DNA from: Charina bottae
Taxonomy: Eukaryota; Chordata; Lepidosauria; Squamata; Charinaidae
Assembly (NCBI GenBank): GCA_023362775.1
Contig: JALMGJ010000015.1
Coordinates: 8,848,501-8,912,500 of the forward strand
Direction of reading: 5' to 3'
DNA length: 64,000 nt
Under the pieces are notes generated by a model. It had not been told where the DNA came from and made no database searches. It worked only from the letters and a program-made list of their open reading frames with translations. A program made the position numbers and the translations under genes. This document shows, one piece after another, positions 34,431 to 46,824 of this stretch (position 1 is its first letter; each line of letters starts with the position of its first letter).

Positions 34431-35076
34431 CTCCAAGACAGAGCTTTCCAAACTGTGTGTCAGGACACATTAGTGTGTCGGCTGCAGTGTCTGGGTGTGT
34501 CGCGGCTGCTGCTGCCTCCGAGCCCTGCCAGGATTCCTCGCAGGTCCTAGTGCCTGCCTTGTGCCCTGCTGCCTCCAAACCTGCCCTGCCAGGATACCAC
34601 GCAGGTCCTAGTGCCTGCCTTGTGCCCTGCTGCCTCCAAACCTGCCCTGCCAGTATTCCGCGCAGGTCCTAGTGCCTGCCTTGTGCCCTGCTGCCTCCAA
34701 ACCTGCCCTGCCAGGATTCCACGCAGGTCCTAGTGCCTGCCTTGTGCCCTGCTGCCTCCAAACCTGCCCTGCCAGGATTCCGCGCAGGTCCTAGTGCCTG
34801 CCTTGTGCCCTGCTGCCTCCAAACCTGCCCTGCCAGGATTCCACGCAGGTCCTAGTGCCTGCCTTGTGCCCTGCTGCCTCCAAACCTGCCCTGCCAGGAT
34901 TCCGCACAGGTCCTAGTGCCTGCCTTGTGCCCTGCTGCCTCCAAACCTGCCCTGCCAGGATTCCACGCAGGTCCTAGTGCCTGCTTTGTGCCCTGCTGTA
35001 AGAGTGTGTTGCGAAATGATGCATGTCTAAAAAGTGTGTCACCAACATGAAAAGTTTGGAAAGCTCTGCTCCAAGA
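34431..35076. mobile_element. hAT-type element with internal 61-bp tandem array, 8-bp TSD
   Basis: The element at 34439-35068 is 630 bp. TSD CTCCAAGA lies at 34431-34438 and 35069-35076. The aligned unit start recurs at 34540, 34601, 34662, 34723, 34784, 34845, 34906 and 34967, so there are eight units with an exact 61-bp period. Units differ mainly at one or two bases near the GATTCC(A/G)CGCAGG segment, and A/G variants alternate along much of the array. Ends match the 203-bp copies. Open frames in this block are by-products of the array. Confidence 0.93.
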
Positions 35077-35104
35077 GCAAAACTCAGCATACATAACACT
35101 CCAA

Positions 35105-35262
35105 TTTTCTTACAGCAGCTCTGTGTGATAGGTTGTCCTGAGAAAGTGTGAGTGGGTGAGTAAAAAAAAAAAAACATCCAGTGAGCTTTTGAGGCTGAGG
35201 GTGAATTTAACCATGGGTCTCTCTGGTCGTAGTCCAGAATCTTAATTGCTACAGCACACTGG
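35105..35262 (-). mobile_element. Old tRNA-derived SINE
   Basis: TGAATTTAACCATGGGTCTC (box B area) and AATCTTAATTGCTACAGCAC (head) lie in the order expected for a minus-strand SINE, with an A run in the middle. Strongly diverged. Confidence 0.45.
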
Positions 35263-36918
35263 AAAAAAATTAGAGGAATCAGCCACCTAACTCCACCACC
35301 AAAAATGTGGTGGAGAATTTCGGAGGCTGTTTCTACCCACTGTAGAAAAAAAGCATGCTTCATACTTTGTGCTGGTTCTGTTTGCTCCACCAAATCCATC
35401 TATCCAGAGTGGATATTATGGTTCTGCTTCATCACAAATCAAATCTAGCCCAACCTTGTCCCGCTCTGGACACAACCCAGCAGTGGGGTATGGTGCCAAG
35501 TTCATCTTGGCCTTGGTTGACTGTTACATGACTCAAGTGACAAAGTTTTCTGATCTTGAAGGCTATGGAGATAGTCTGGAGAGAAGGACTTCCGTGTCCA
35601 GGTGAAAGGGATTAGTTCAACTGGGGCAAAGCAAAGTATATCTTTAAAATAATAATAAAAATAGAAATCCCCACCAGTATTAACATGGATTTGCATCAGC
35701 TCTCATTAACTGGAAGCTCTGATTTTTTTTAGGAAAACAACAGTGACTGGAAGTGATCACAAATGTGTGTCATCATCTGATACCAGAGTGCTTTCCCACA
35801 TTACTGTAGAAGAAAGGTCACATGTGGGAAGAAATGGAGGCTGCAGAGCATGGACTGTACCTCTCTGAATTGCCTCTTCATTATTTATGGCTGTAAAGAT
35901 TTGGTGCTCTGGAATCAGTAGCATTAAATGTATTTTAATTTGAGCTATAATTCTTTTTTTGGCTTTCAGCAATTGACAAGCTTCTGGAATAAACATTCAT
36001 TTGGGAGTGCCAGATTAAGGAAAACAAAGAGAAGAAGGAAAACAAAGCTGACACTATCTGGCTCCTTCTCCACCCCACTCCCTGCAATAAATATATAAAT
36101 AAATAAGTACATTCTTCCTGGACAATCCTTGCACAATCTTCCTAAACAGTATGAGTTTGATTAACTGCAGATGTACTCCCCAGCTTACATATGTGGCTAA
36201 TTTGCTCTGAATTTCCATGCTGCATTATAATCACTAATAACAGACAAGCCCACAGTTTATTGAGTAACTAATTGGAGACATTATTATTTTCACTCTATGA
36301 CTGAGGATTGGGATGGCCGATTCAAGCTGGCCGATAGGATAAATAATGTGTAAATCAATCTTTGAGGACGATGTGATCTGCTTCTTTGAAAATGATAGGC
36401 ATTGATTGGCAGAGAGCAGGACTGTGTTCACCACTATTGCTAGGAAGTAATTCAATCCATCTATTCAATAATGCTATGTTCAGGAGCCAAAAGGTCACTC
36501 TTGCAAAAAAGTTTGATTCTACTGAAAGTTTGGTATTTGGCACCTCCCTTACTCTCCCTTGTACCTGGACCCTGCCCACAGAGATCATCCTTCTCCCACT
36601 TGGTGCACTTCAAATGGTCGGACTACAATTCCTAGTAAGCTCTATAAGCACAGGCTTCAAGCCAATGGAGGGAATGGAGATATTCCACCACCTCTGCTGA
36701 GACCAGTTCTCATTCTGAAATAGGCTTGCTTCTTCTTTTGCCTCACTATCTTTCTCCTTGTGGGTCATGCCATTTTGAACAAACTGGATCCCCTTTTGAG
36801 GAGCCACTCAAACAGAAAGAGTACAGAAGGAAGGATGGAAATATCCCCTTGGACCTCAAAATATCTTCACTCTCAATCCTTTCCCCATGGCCTGCACAAC
36901 CACCTCTTCGTTTTCCCC
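35263..36918. other. No recognised feature
   Basis: Unique sequence. AATAAATATATAAATAAATA at about 36085 is a simple A/T run. Confidence 0.45.
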
Positions 36919-37400
36919 TTTTGTTGTTGTTGTTCAGTTGTTAAGTCGTGTCCGACTCTTCGTGACCTCATGGACCATAGCACGCCAGGCCTTCCTGTCC
37001 TCCACTGCCTCCCGGAGTTTACTCAAATTCATGTTCATTACATCGGTGATGCTATCTAACCATCTCATCCTCTGCCGTCACCTTCTCCTTTTCCCCTCAG
37101 TCTTTCCCAGCATTAGGGTCTTTTCCAGTGAGTCCTCTCTTTGCATTAGGTGGCCAAAGTATTTGAGCTTCAGCTTCAGCATCTGTCCTTCCAATGAGCA
37201 GTCATGGTTGATTTCCTTTAGGATTGACTGATTTGACCTCCTTGCAGTCCAAGGGACTCTTAAGAGTCTTCTCCACCACAGTTCGAAAGCATCAATTCTT
37301 CGGCGCTCAGCCTTCCTTATGGTCCAACTCTCACAGCCATACATTACTACTGGGCCCTTACCAACTTGAATTAGAGTTTTTGCTTCAGATGTATCTTGCC
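36919..37400 (-). mobile_element. Bov-B (RTE) LINE 3' fragment, longest copy
   Basis: The minus strand encodes VVMYGCESWTIRKAERRRID, LLRVPWTARRSNQSILKEI and LKLKLKYFGHLMQREDSLEK, the conserved C-terminal stretch of Bov-B after its reverse transcriptase. The fragment then continues through CACGCCAGGCCTTCCTGTCC to the (GTT)n complement of the tail. One in-frame deletion joins an upstream segment directly to VVMYG. The endonuclease and most of the polymerase are missing. It overlaps in content with the copies at 6967 and 7785. Confidence 0.92.
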
Positions 37401-37444
37401 TTTCCAGCAAAAGGAGATAAGGAGAACATATATTTCTTCATTTT

Positions 37445-37565
37445 ACCCTCTAATAGATTAGTGGGGTAGGCTAGATGGAGAGACAGTGCTTGGCCCAAGC
37501 TCATCCAAAGTGAGTAGGGATTTGAACTTGGCCCTACACAATCTAGTCCTGTGTCTCAACCATTT
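37445..37565 (-). mobile_element. Old tRNA-derived SINE fragment
   Basis: CAGTGCTTGGCCCAAGCTCA, AGGGATTTGAACTTGGCCC and TGTGTCTCAACCATTTG keep the SINE order. Tail and head ends are lost. Confidence 0.5.
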
Positions 37566-38274
37566 GTGGGAGAGATGACAACACATTAGGCATTGACATT
37601 ATCATGCAAATGACATGAATTATGAACTTGTGTAAGATGATATGACGACATTACCTAACTGCCCATTGCATAACATTGTGGCTTAGGGGTGCTGATGTGA
37701 ACAGTGATTAAGCAGAAGAATGCAGGGGCAGGACATAAAAGTGGAAAGATTTTTTAAAAACCCTCAGACAAAGCCTAACTAGAAGGTGAAACAAATTTCA
37801 AGATGGTCTCTGGTGAACTTTCTCAGAGAAGAAGATAACTTCTTATGGATAGAATTTAGTTTAGAAATCAGGACTTTCATTCTTAATCTTCTAATATTAG
37901 AAGCATCCTTTTCAGAATGTATTTGCAAATATGTTGTAAGAAATGTTTTGCAGCTTGTAAACACTAGCTGAGCCAAAAGAGAAGAGCTAGGTTGGAAATT
38001 CACAAACTAAACAAAACCAGCATATGTGAGAGAGTCAGAATTATGTGATTATTCCTGTAGTAGGGGTTTGGCATTGACTCAGAATGAGACTGCCAGAATA
38101 TGTTTTCACTGTCATTGCTTTATTCATTTAACAATATGTTCAAAATAGTGAAATTCTGTATCATATGAAACAACACATCAATTATACCATGTATTGCATT
38201 TCAGATACTAAATAGAAACAATTCATTTAGTCCACAGTCTTCTCAAAAATCAAACATGCATTTTTAAGAACCAC
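37566..38274. other. No recognised feature
   Basis: Unique sequence. Confidence 0.5.
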
Positions 38275-38634
38275 TCAAGATATCACGTGGCTCACGTGGC
38301 TAAGGCGCTAAGACGCTGAGATGCTGAGACAGGAAGATCTTAAGGTTGGCAGTTCGAAGCCCGTGTGCGGATGCCGTGTGATGGGGTGAGCTCCCGTCAA
38401 CTAGCCGTAGCTTCCGACATCAGGCTCTAGTGACAAGCCGGTCGGTTAGCCCCCGTCGCAACTAAACGGATCAACCAATTACCAACTTCCGGTTGATCCA
38501 GGAAAAAGTGGACCCTGCAAAAAAGCGAGATAAATACGAAGAAGAAGAAGAAGAAGAAGAAGAAGAAGAAGAAGAAGAAGAAGAAGAAGAAGAAGAAGAA
38601 GAAGAAGAAGAAGAAGAAGATGATTCAAGGTATC
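38275..38634 (+). mobile_element. tRNA-derived SINE (type C) with (GAA)n tail and TSD
   Basis: The head reads CGTGGCTAAGGCGCTAAG (box A) and later GGCAGTTCGAAGCCC (box B). A GC-rich body follows, ending GCGAGATAAATAC and then (GAA)n at 38538-38620. TCAAGATATC (38275-38284) and TCAAGGTATC (38625-38634) form a TSD with one mismatch. This is the only copy of its type in the window and is unlike the Bov-B-dependent SINEs. The polyglutamate frame across the tail is not a gene. Confidence 0.75.
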
Positions 38635-40744
38635 CCAAATTCATTCAATCACCATTCTCTTGCACAAATAAATGTTTTTCTCTTCTTCTGATAAATATTT
38701 CAGTATCTGCACAATTCTTATCTGTAAAGGTAGACTTGAAGAATTCAGCTGGATTAAGCAAGGCCAACAGCCTCTTCGGGAAGAAAAAGCACAAGTCTTT
38801 CAAAGTATTCTCAAATGCTTCCTGAAGACAAGGTTCGGCTCACTCAAGAATGTGAGGAAATTCGCCACCGTTATTTCTATGTTCTTCCCTTGAAAAAGCA
38901 CTCCACAAATCTGCATAGTGACTGAAGTCCTGCTGATTCTTAATACTTGCTTGCATTTTTAATAGATGTTATTCATAGATTACTATGCAGGCAGGCAAGT
39001 TCCCAAAATAGCTTAAGAACTACACAAAATCAACACTTAATTACAGATATGTGATTCTCTGCTTGTGGTTCTACTCAGATTTCAGGATCTTCCTTTTATA
39101 GAGAGGTGGGTAGATAGATGTTAGGCTGCCCTTCCTATCATCCTTTTCTATCCTTTTCAATAGCCATGCCAGTGGGGACTGATAGAAGTAGTTATTTACA
39201 GGAATGAGCTACCAATTCCATATGCACTTTATTTATGTTCTCTGTAATACCCTAAGATCAGATAAGTAAACTTTAGCAGTGGGAATGGGACAGAAAAAAA
39301 CGTATGGAGTTGCTCATCTCAGATCTAAACGTTTTTGCAAGGTTCGTTTCTCGGAAAACCCTGCACAGTTATAGCTTTATACCTCAAACAAAGCAATCTG
39401 AGGTTGTAAAATGATTTATCTGGTTGATTCCGTAATGCTGTGACATTAAGCTTTTTCTTCCTGAAATTAGAAGTGATTTAACAGGTGAACATTCTAAGAA
39501 ATGTCTATCTTTATGTACTATTGTCCGCACCTCTCCAGGTCATGTTGTCCCATGTGTCATTTCAGAAAAAAAATTCTTAGAAATGTTTCACCAGAAAGCA
39601 GGGGACATTATGGAGAGCAATGACCACTGATTTATATATGCCATCTCCTCAACCTGTTTCTACATGCTTCTACATCAGAACATAGGAGAACCATCTGTGA
39701 ACCTGTTGAAGGAATGGTGGAAAATTTCTAGATTCAAAAAGAAGTAAAATTTTCTTTTCTGCCTGGCAGTCCCATAATACAGTACTATAGTTTTATTATT
39801 CATGCTTCATTCTATCCTTAGAATTGATTGGCATGAAGAAAAACCAAACTGGGAAGTTCATAGTGTTTTCTTGTTCTTTCGAAAAAAGCATCAAAGCAGT
39901 ATCCAATAAACAGACATCAGTAATCACTTCCAAAGTTTGCTTCAACCCATAGCAAAGCCTAATACTACCCTGATTTACAACCACTTGTGAATCCCACTTC
40001 TGGACTTTCTTCCAAGGTTCTGCACAGGTTGCAGAGCTACTTGTTTACCTGTATCTGTGAGTATCTTTTGTGTGGATTTCAAAGCTCTCCAAGCATCCAC
40101 AAAGTTGGATTAGTTGTTGAGGCCTGCACCCAAGTGAACATTCAGTAGGTGGAGCTAGCCCTGCGTAAACAGTTGAATTCAAGATTGTAGAGATTTTTTT
40201 TTTAATTAGTGTTGATGGTTTGGTACACCCCTAGTACTTGGAAGCTGCAAAACGTTCTACTAGTCTCTTTGAGAATCATCAAGTTTAGGGACTTTGGAAG
40301 GATCCAGTGCAGGCAACTGCTCCAGTTCTTACCTCTGAAAGTGGTCGTATCCAAAATATGGCCAACAGTTTTCATTCAAGTCAGTAGAACTAATTAATTA
40401 AAATATAATACCGAACATTATTTCGGTATTTGAAGCTCCCCGTGCATTCCTGCTTGCTGGACCACTGACTTCAATGAACAAAAGCAATGGAAAAATTGCA
40501 TCTGTATAATATGAGAAAAAAGGGGGTCTTAAATCAACATTCTACACAGTCCCAAACCCTCTGGTTTTTTCAGGATCTTAAAAAGTATAATTAATAAGCT
40601 GATGACTTCTACTATTTGCTTTTGTTTTTGTTTTTTTTAGAACCAACCAACCTTCTCCATTCTCTCTTCCCACATACTAATAAATTGGCCCAGCTGATTA
40701 TGGGAATTGTGATATTTATTTCTTGTATATTTTGACTGCACAAC
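38635..40744. other. No recognised feature
   Basis: Unique sequence over about 2.1 kb. Confidence 0.45.
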
Positions 40745-41192
40745 AACATATTGTCGACCCGCCCCACCCGATCATTCAGAGAGGGCCTGCTACGAGCCCC
40801 ACCAATTAGAGAGTGTCATCTGATGGGGTCTAGGAGACGGGCCTTCTCTGTGGTGGCATCTACACTATGGAACATCTTGCCCCCAGAGTTGAGACAGATC
40901 TCCTCCCTCCCGACCTTTAGGAAAGAGCTGAAGACCTGGTTCTGCCGCCTGGCATGGGAAGGAGGAAAGGATAGTTCCTCATGGGGGTGGCTAATCCCTT
41001 AATCTTATAATGTCCTTTCTTTTATTAATTCTATCTCCCATCTGGATTTTATAATTATTTATTACATTGACTGTATAAATTGATGTTTTATATTTTATAT
41101 TCTATTTTAATTTATTTTATTGTAAACCGCTCAGAGTTCCCTGTTGGGGGAGATGGGCGGTCATATAAATTAAATAAATAAACAAATAAACA
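40745..41192 (+). mobile_element. L2-like LINE: ORF C-terminus plus 3' UTR and tail
   Basis: The plus frame reads RRAFSVVASTLWNILPPELR and LPTFRKELKTWFCRLAWE, the conserved C-terminal motif (RAFSV..P.LWN.LP...R......F...LKT) of L2/CR1-group polyproteins. The stop codon near 41000 is followed by a UTR and the tail TGTAAACCGCTCAGAGTTCC plus (TAAA)n. It links the orphan tails at 10790 and 32420 to a real LINE family. The start is truncated; no polymerase domain is present. Confidence 0.85.
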
Positions 41193-41756
41193 TTACCCTT
41201 CCTGTAAATGCAGAGAAATATGACTGGGGTGGGGGGATTAGTGAAAAATGTGGATAGGAATGTCCAACCATCCAATGGGAACTCCATTATCTGAGATAGG
41301 AGAAATATCCATTGCTGGGCCTCAATTTCCCATCTCCTATGCCATAGCCTTGTGCCAATTGAAGCAGCTGCTTCAGTCTGCCCTACAACAAGGCTGTATC
41401 AAGACTTTGGGATGGGTGGTTCACCATTAATTCCACCATCTTTCTGGACTGGCTGCCTGGGACATTCCTTTTATCTCCTGAGTAGACATTTAAGTGATTT
41501 AGACTTTATAGCATTACCCTTAAGGCAGAGAGTAAGTATCCCAACTTCTTTAATTCTAAGCAACCTCCTTAACTGAGTACATGAACTTCAGCTCTGCTTG
41601 GGGCATTTCTTATATATCTATTCCCTTTTCAAGGAATTTCTCTTGAACAATCTATCCCTTATAATTCCCCTCCTCCTGGGAGGGAATTATGGAAAAATTA
41701 TCAGAGAGCTGGTTCTGTTGACCCCAGGCCTGGGGTACAATTGGTAGCAAATTGGA
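41193..41756. other. No recognised feature
   Basis: Unique sequence. Confidence 0.5.
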
Positions 41757-42000
41757 GAGCCAGTGGTTAAGGCAACGGGCTAGAAACCAGGAGACTGTGA
41801 GTTCTAGTTCCTCCTGAGGCATGAAAGCTGGCTGGGTGACCTTGGGCCGGTCACTCTCTCTCAGCCCAACTCACCTCACAGGGTGGTTGTTGTGGGGAAA
41901 ATAGGAGGAGTATTTGGTATGTTCGCCACCTAGAGTTATTTATAAAAATAATAAAGGTGGGATAGAAAATAAATAATAATAAAAAAATAAATAAAATTTA
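41757..42000 (+). mobile_element. Sauria-type SINE, long-tail subtype
   Basis: GAGCCAGTGGTTAAGGCAAC (head, slightly shortened), GTGAGTTCTAGTTCCTCC, CCTTGGGCCGGTCACTCTC, then the second-subtype tail CTCACCTCACAGGGTGGTTG...TTCGCCACC...AATAATAAAGGTGGGATAG and an A/T-rich end. This subtype lacks the CAATGGCAAACCACTTC segment. Confidence 0.88.
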
Positions 42001-42167
42001 CACCTGCCTTTGTAAACGGGTCTCCGAAGCAGACTTACTAGTTATACCACTTGGTCGTAGGAATTAGGGCCATTAACAGTCATACATGAAAACTGAGGAC
42101 TTAATTTTTATTCTCATAAATGTGCTGGCCACAATTAGCACATGTGCAGAAAGTCCAGCCTCCAATG

Positions 42168-42249
42168 AGGAAGGAAGGAAGGAAGGAAGGAAGGAAGGAA
42201 GGAAGGAAGGAAGGAAGGAAGGAAGGAAGGAAGGAAGGAAGGAAGGAAG
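42168..42249 (+). repeat. (GGAA)n microsatellite
   Basis: About 20 pure tetranucleotide units. Confidence 0.97.
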
Positions 42250-45246
42250 TCTAGGAATTTAATATGAGCAGTATAATTTTAATACTAAATAATTCTTTTA
42301 TGGCAGGTAACATAGTGCTATTAACGTTGAAAAATTGAATTAAAATTAACTGGAGTTTTAGTGATGCTAGGATGTTGGAATTAGAATTGAGAAGGTTGTT
42401 AATTATATTTGCAGGATAGATAATTAAAATATCACTTTCTTTAAAAGACAGTGGTTCAATGGAGGAAGCACATGTCTTTCTACAAGAGAGACCTCCTCTC
42501 CATATTTTATTGCTGAAAACTCCAGGGTGCTATTGGACAATTGCATGATGGATAAAATAAATAGTACCAGAAAAAGAAGTGGATTTTTTTCAGATGCACA
42601 TTTCAATATCTAATTGGAGTTTATTGTTGTAGTTGGATGCTGGGGAGCAAAAGAGAGAGCCATAGGGGTCAACACGCAAGCAGATAACAGTTTTTACTTA
42701 ACTGCTTCATGTTAATTAGGCTTTCTTTGCATTCATGAGGTGTCCAAGTCCTATGTCCGGCTCCACAGTTATTCCAATCCCATGCTAGAGGTGGGGGTTT
42801 CAAAGTGATAGCACCCTGAAAACCAGTAATAGAGTTGTAGAAGGCCAAGGACTGATAGAAGATGAGGGACTGGATCTCCTTGAAATGAGCTTCTTGCTGC
42901 CCTAGGTATTCCTGGTAAGGGATGTGTTGGCATGGACAAAAATGTCAAATTTAAGTTCATTCAGTTTCTCTTTTCCAAATCTAAGTTCTCTCCTTCTCTT
43001 CCCTCATTTTCAAGCATATTTTTCCTAATATACATATTTTAATGCACATATTTCCTAATATATAGGTCTTTCCCCACAGGAGATACTTTCTAATGCAGGC
43101 AAACCCTGACTTACATAAGCCTGTTCTTAAGCAGAAGGTGCAAAATCAATGACCACCATTTCCCACATGTGCATGGCGCACACGATACAAAGTACTGAAA
43201 AATCAGGATATTCAATCAAGGGTTCTTGGAAGAATTCCACTGTATATCAAGGGGATTGCCTGCATAAGACGTTTTTACAAATGTGATTTATAGGGCAGCA
43301 TTTAGAAATATATGGAGATTTGTGTATATGTATGTTCTGATTTGTAGGTTCAAAACTTAGGAATTAGGTAATCTTGCAATAAGAATTTATGTTATTAATC
43401 CTGCCCCTTTCTGCTTTATTTTTGTAGATTTTTTGGGTACAACTCCAGTCTTGGTTACCTGGCACTGATTCCCAATTCAAATTCTAGTGACTTGAACATT
43501 TCGGATACTACCGTACCTCCACAGTTCAGATAAGCTTAATAAGCACATTATTTATTTATTGAGACATAATACCACACTAATTTTGGATGGAATATAATTT
43601 GATGAAAACTCAGCATGATCTAAAAGTTAAAAGTTCTAATGAAACTTGGGGAGTGCATATTTGATTGCTAGAGAGTCAGGACTTGTTAACACACACCTTG
43701 GGCCTTTCGGAGCTTTAGAAACTACACATTGGGATATATTGATTGTAGAGTTTCTGTGATCAATGCATTTTAATTTAACCAGTGCACGCTGTCTACAAGT
43801 ACTCTCTAACCCCATAACAATTACCTATGCAACATAGGTACAAGGTCAGCTAAATGTTCAAAGAATGTCCCAGTTGTCCTTTTTTTCCCTTTTTAATCAA
43901 CCCAAATGACAAACATTATCCAGAGCACGGAAAATTGCCCACTCTCCAGGTCAGGAAACCTAAAAGGAAAGTTATGGATTTGGCCTTTTCCTTTTGCTAT
44001 ATGGCACATTGTGCAATAGTAAGGAGGAATGGTTGGCATGCATTCAGCTTCTTTGTGGTCAAGTCTACAGAGGCATCTTAACCTGTCACAGCTAATGGGT
44101 TTTGCTATGGATGCCAAAATGTAACATGTTCAGAGCATTTGAAGAAGGGGGCATTAGAAGCATCTAAAGTGTTGGCAATCTCAGAGGCATTTTTTAAAGC
44201 CACTATATTTGTTTGATTGTTTGTTTCAGAAACTCTGCAAACACTAGAGGAAATCAAATCTAATGAAGTAGTAATGAAGTAACTGGGTTTAGGGTGGGGG
44301 AGAAGAGAGAAAGGAGAACCATAGAAGTTTTCCTAAGTAATACAAAATCATTACGATGTCCTGCCAGACATGCATTTTTAAATGATAGCTGTAATAATGG
44401 AAAATTAGACTCCATTATTTATTCATAGCCTTCTTGTTCATGCTGGTCTCCATATAGGGCAGCCCACTTTTTATAAATAGTATCTTTGAGAGTGATGACT
44501 CTTTGGAGGGTGGGTGAATGTAATGTCCAAAACAATTATTGCCTGTCTCAACAGGAAACTGTCTCTCCCAAAATCCATAGGAGAAACTAAGGAGTAACAT
44601 GGAGGTCCCCAAAGTTCTTTAACCAATGGATACATGTAGACTTCTGAGAATTTTTCTGAAAATACTATTTGGATACCATAGTTGAAAAGCATACTTGAGT
44701 AGATATGGCTCTGGCCTGAACCAGTGGCTAAAGTCGGTGTCTTTAATTTAGCCCTAGCAGATAAAATAGGTTTCATTTTATAGAACTACAAAAGTCTTCT
44801 GTTGATTGTTGGTTGTTGATTTAGAGAAAGGAGAAGGAAAGGAATACTCAGTGGTGGTACTGCTAAACATTACTTTCAACATTTAAAAACACAACAACAT
44901 TACCCTACTGCTACTACTAGATACAATATTTGGAACTATTAACTAAAATTTAACTCCAGAATGAAATCAACAACTTTGACTTGTGAGAGGCTGAACAGGA
45001 AGTATTTAATATGTAAAACCTTGGTAAAGAATCAAGATTAAGGTATTAGTATCTGCAAGTTAAAAGGCCAATTACATTTCTCCATGATTTAACAGTGCTT
45101 GTGTACAAACACACACTTTTACAGATGGACATGTGTGTGCTCACCTACACATACTAAGTTGTTGCTGTTGCTGTTATGCTTGTTTAATTTTTTTAAGTGT
45201 TTCATTGATTGGGTTAACATAATTTGTATTTTACTTGCATTGCCTT
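42250..45246. other. No recognised feature
   Basis: The longest repeat-poor AT-rich block of the window (about 3 kb). No exon, RNA gene or known element recognised. Confidence 0.45.
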
Positions 45247-45262
45247 TCCCCCCCCCCCCCCA
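45247..45262 (+). repeat. Poly(C) run
   Basis: Homopolymer of about a dozen C near 45250, a likely sequencing or indel-prone site. Confidence 0.85.
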
Positions 45263-46141
45263 AATCCTTTTTGGAACAGCATTGCATGTCATAGTTTTGA
45301 GTTCTCCTTAGCAGCTTTGAGCCATTCATAAACAATGGAAATGCAGGACACACTTGTGTACATAAGTGCATACTTATGGATAAATTAAACCTTTTTACAT
45401 GGGAAGGAAACCTTTATTCTCAAACCCTTTTGTCCAAAGTCCATTGGGGAAGCTGGTAAATGATAACAATTTAAAAACAACCCTATGAAGATGTAATATC
45501 AGCAGGTTAAATTTAATTTTTTGCTCAAGCCATGCTGAAGAAAACGCAATAAATAGCCATCTAGAAAGGATCCGTTTGCATCTCAGTCCCAGGAATGTTC
45601 AGCCATTAGAAAGGATCTATTTGGATCTTAGTCACGGAAAGGTCCAGGACCAGCATGACTGAAAGGTCTCCTCTTGGTTGCACTAGTAACCTGAATAGCT
45701 TAGAGGACAGCATCTTCCCATGCTTCCACCCAGCAACATTTCCATTCAGTGACACACAGGCTCATGTCAGAGGAAGCTGTCTTGTATGACAAAGGACGGT
45801 GAACTTAAATGCAAAACAAAGTTATGTAGTAGTAGTGTCTGCACCATGCAGTGAGGCTAAACTGCGTACCTGAACCATTTCAAACGTTAAATCACTTTGG
45901 TGCCTTAAGAGGAATTTCACTTATTTAGTTATTTTTACTGGCAGCGTTTACTTGCAGCTGGTAACTTGAATGTTCTACGTGCATGCAGTCTTTATGTAGA
46001 GTCAAGAATGTATCCAGGTTTCAAATAAAGGAATAAGCAAAAGATTCTCTGCTGTGTCCCTATCCTAAAGAGGGTCCCTAGCCAAAACTTTTACTTGGCA
46101 GCAGTGAGCACCATCTAAGAAGTACCAGGCTGCACAATTTA
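45263..46141. other. No recognised feature
   Basis: Unique. A diverged duplication (AGAAAGGATC.GTTTGCATCT and AGAAAGGATC.ATTTGGATCT) is seen at about 45563-45645. Confidence 0.45.
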
Positions 46142-46372
46142 GTGTGTGTGTCCCTTCGAGTCAGTGTTGACTCTGGCGGCTGCCTGAACAAGTCCCTGCA
46201 ATTTTCTTGGCAAGATCTTTGGAAGCGGCTTGCCATTGCCGTCTTCCTAGGGCTGAGAGAAAGTAACTGGCCCAAGGTCACCAGCTGGTTTCATGCCTAA
46301 AGCAGGACTAGAACTCACGGTCTCCCAGTTTCTAGACTGATGCCTTAACCACTACACCAAACTGGCTCGCCC
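46142..46372 (-). mobile_element. Sauria-type SINE, full length
   Basis: The tail at left is TTCGAGTCAGTGTTGACTC. Then come GTCCCTGCAATTTTCTTGGC, CTGGCCCAAGGTCACC, GGACTAGAACTCACGGTC, and the head complement TTAACCACTACACCAAACTG. A possible short TSD is TTTAGT. Confidence 0.88.
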
Positions 46373-46375
46373 TTT

Positions 46376-46778
46376 TTAGTAGCTATTTTAATTGCCATGT
46401 AGAACATCAATGACATCCTTGTTCTTTTGGTGGTCTTTCTATCCAACTAGACTTATTCCTAAATAGATTTAGATTATTACAGTTTAAATTATGTAGCTAT
46501 TGTTGATAATCACAGTAGTAGTAGCAGTAATAATACTGTATACTCTTTTGAGTATTCCTTTCCCAAATCATGTTGTCTCTACTTATCTATCCACACATGC
46601 ACACACACATAATGGCTACATAGAAGTATATACATAGAACACTTCATGAGTGTTAATTTTGGGAAGTAGTGCTGAAAAAAGTTATATATACATGTACACC
46701 TATATACATACACATACGCACTGAGAAACACACATGCACACACAAACACAATCTCCCTCTATCTCCCTCATGCATGAG

Positions 46779-46779
<1 letters not shown>
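46376..46779. other. No recognised feature
   Basis: Unique sequence. Confidence 0.5.

Positions 46780-46821
<42 letters not shown>
46780..46821 (+). repeat. (GC)n(AC)n microsatellite
   Basis: GCGCGC then about 18 AC units. Confidence 0.95.

Positions 46822-46824
<3 letters not shown>

Noticed and set aside
34540..35030. CRISPR-like array
   Set aside because: Units are contiguous near-identical 61-bp repeats with no unique spacers, inside a hAT element of a eukaryotic genome.
38493..38825. Acidic protein with a long polyglutamate run
   Set aside because: The glutamates come from the (GAA)n SINE tail.
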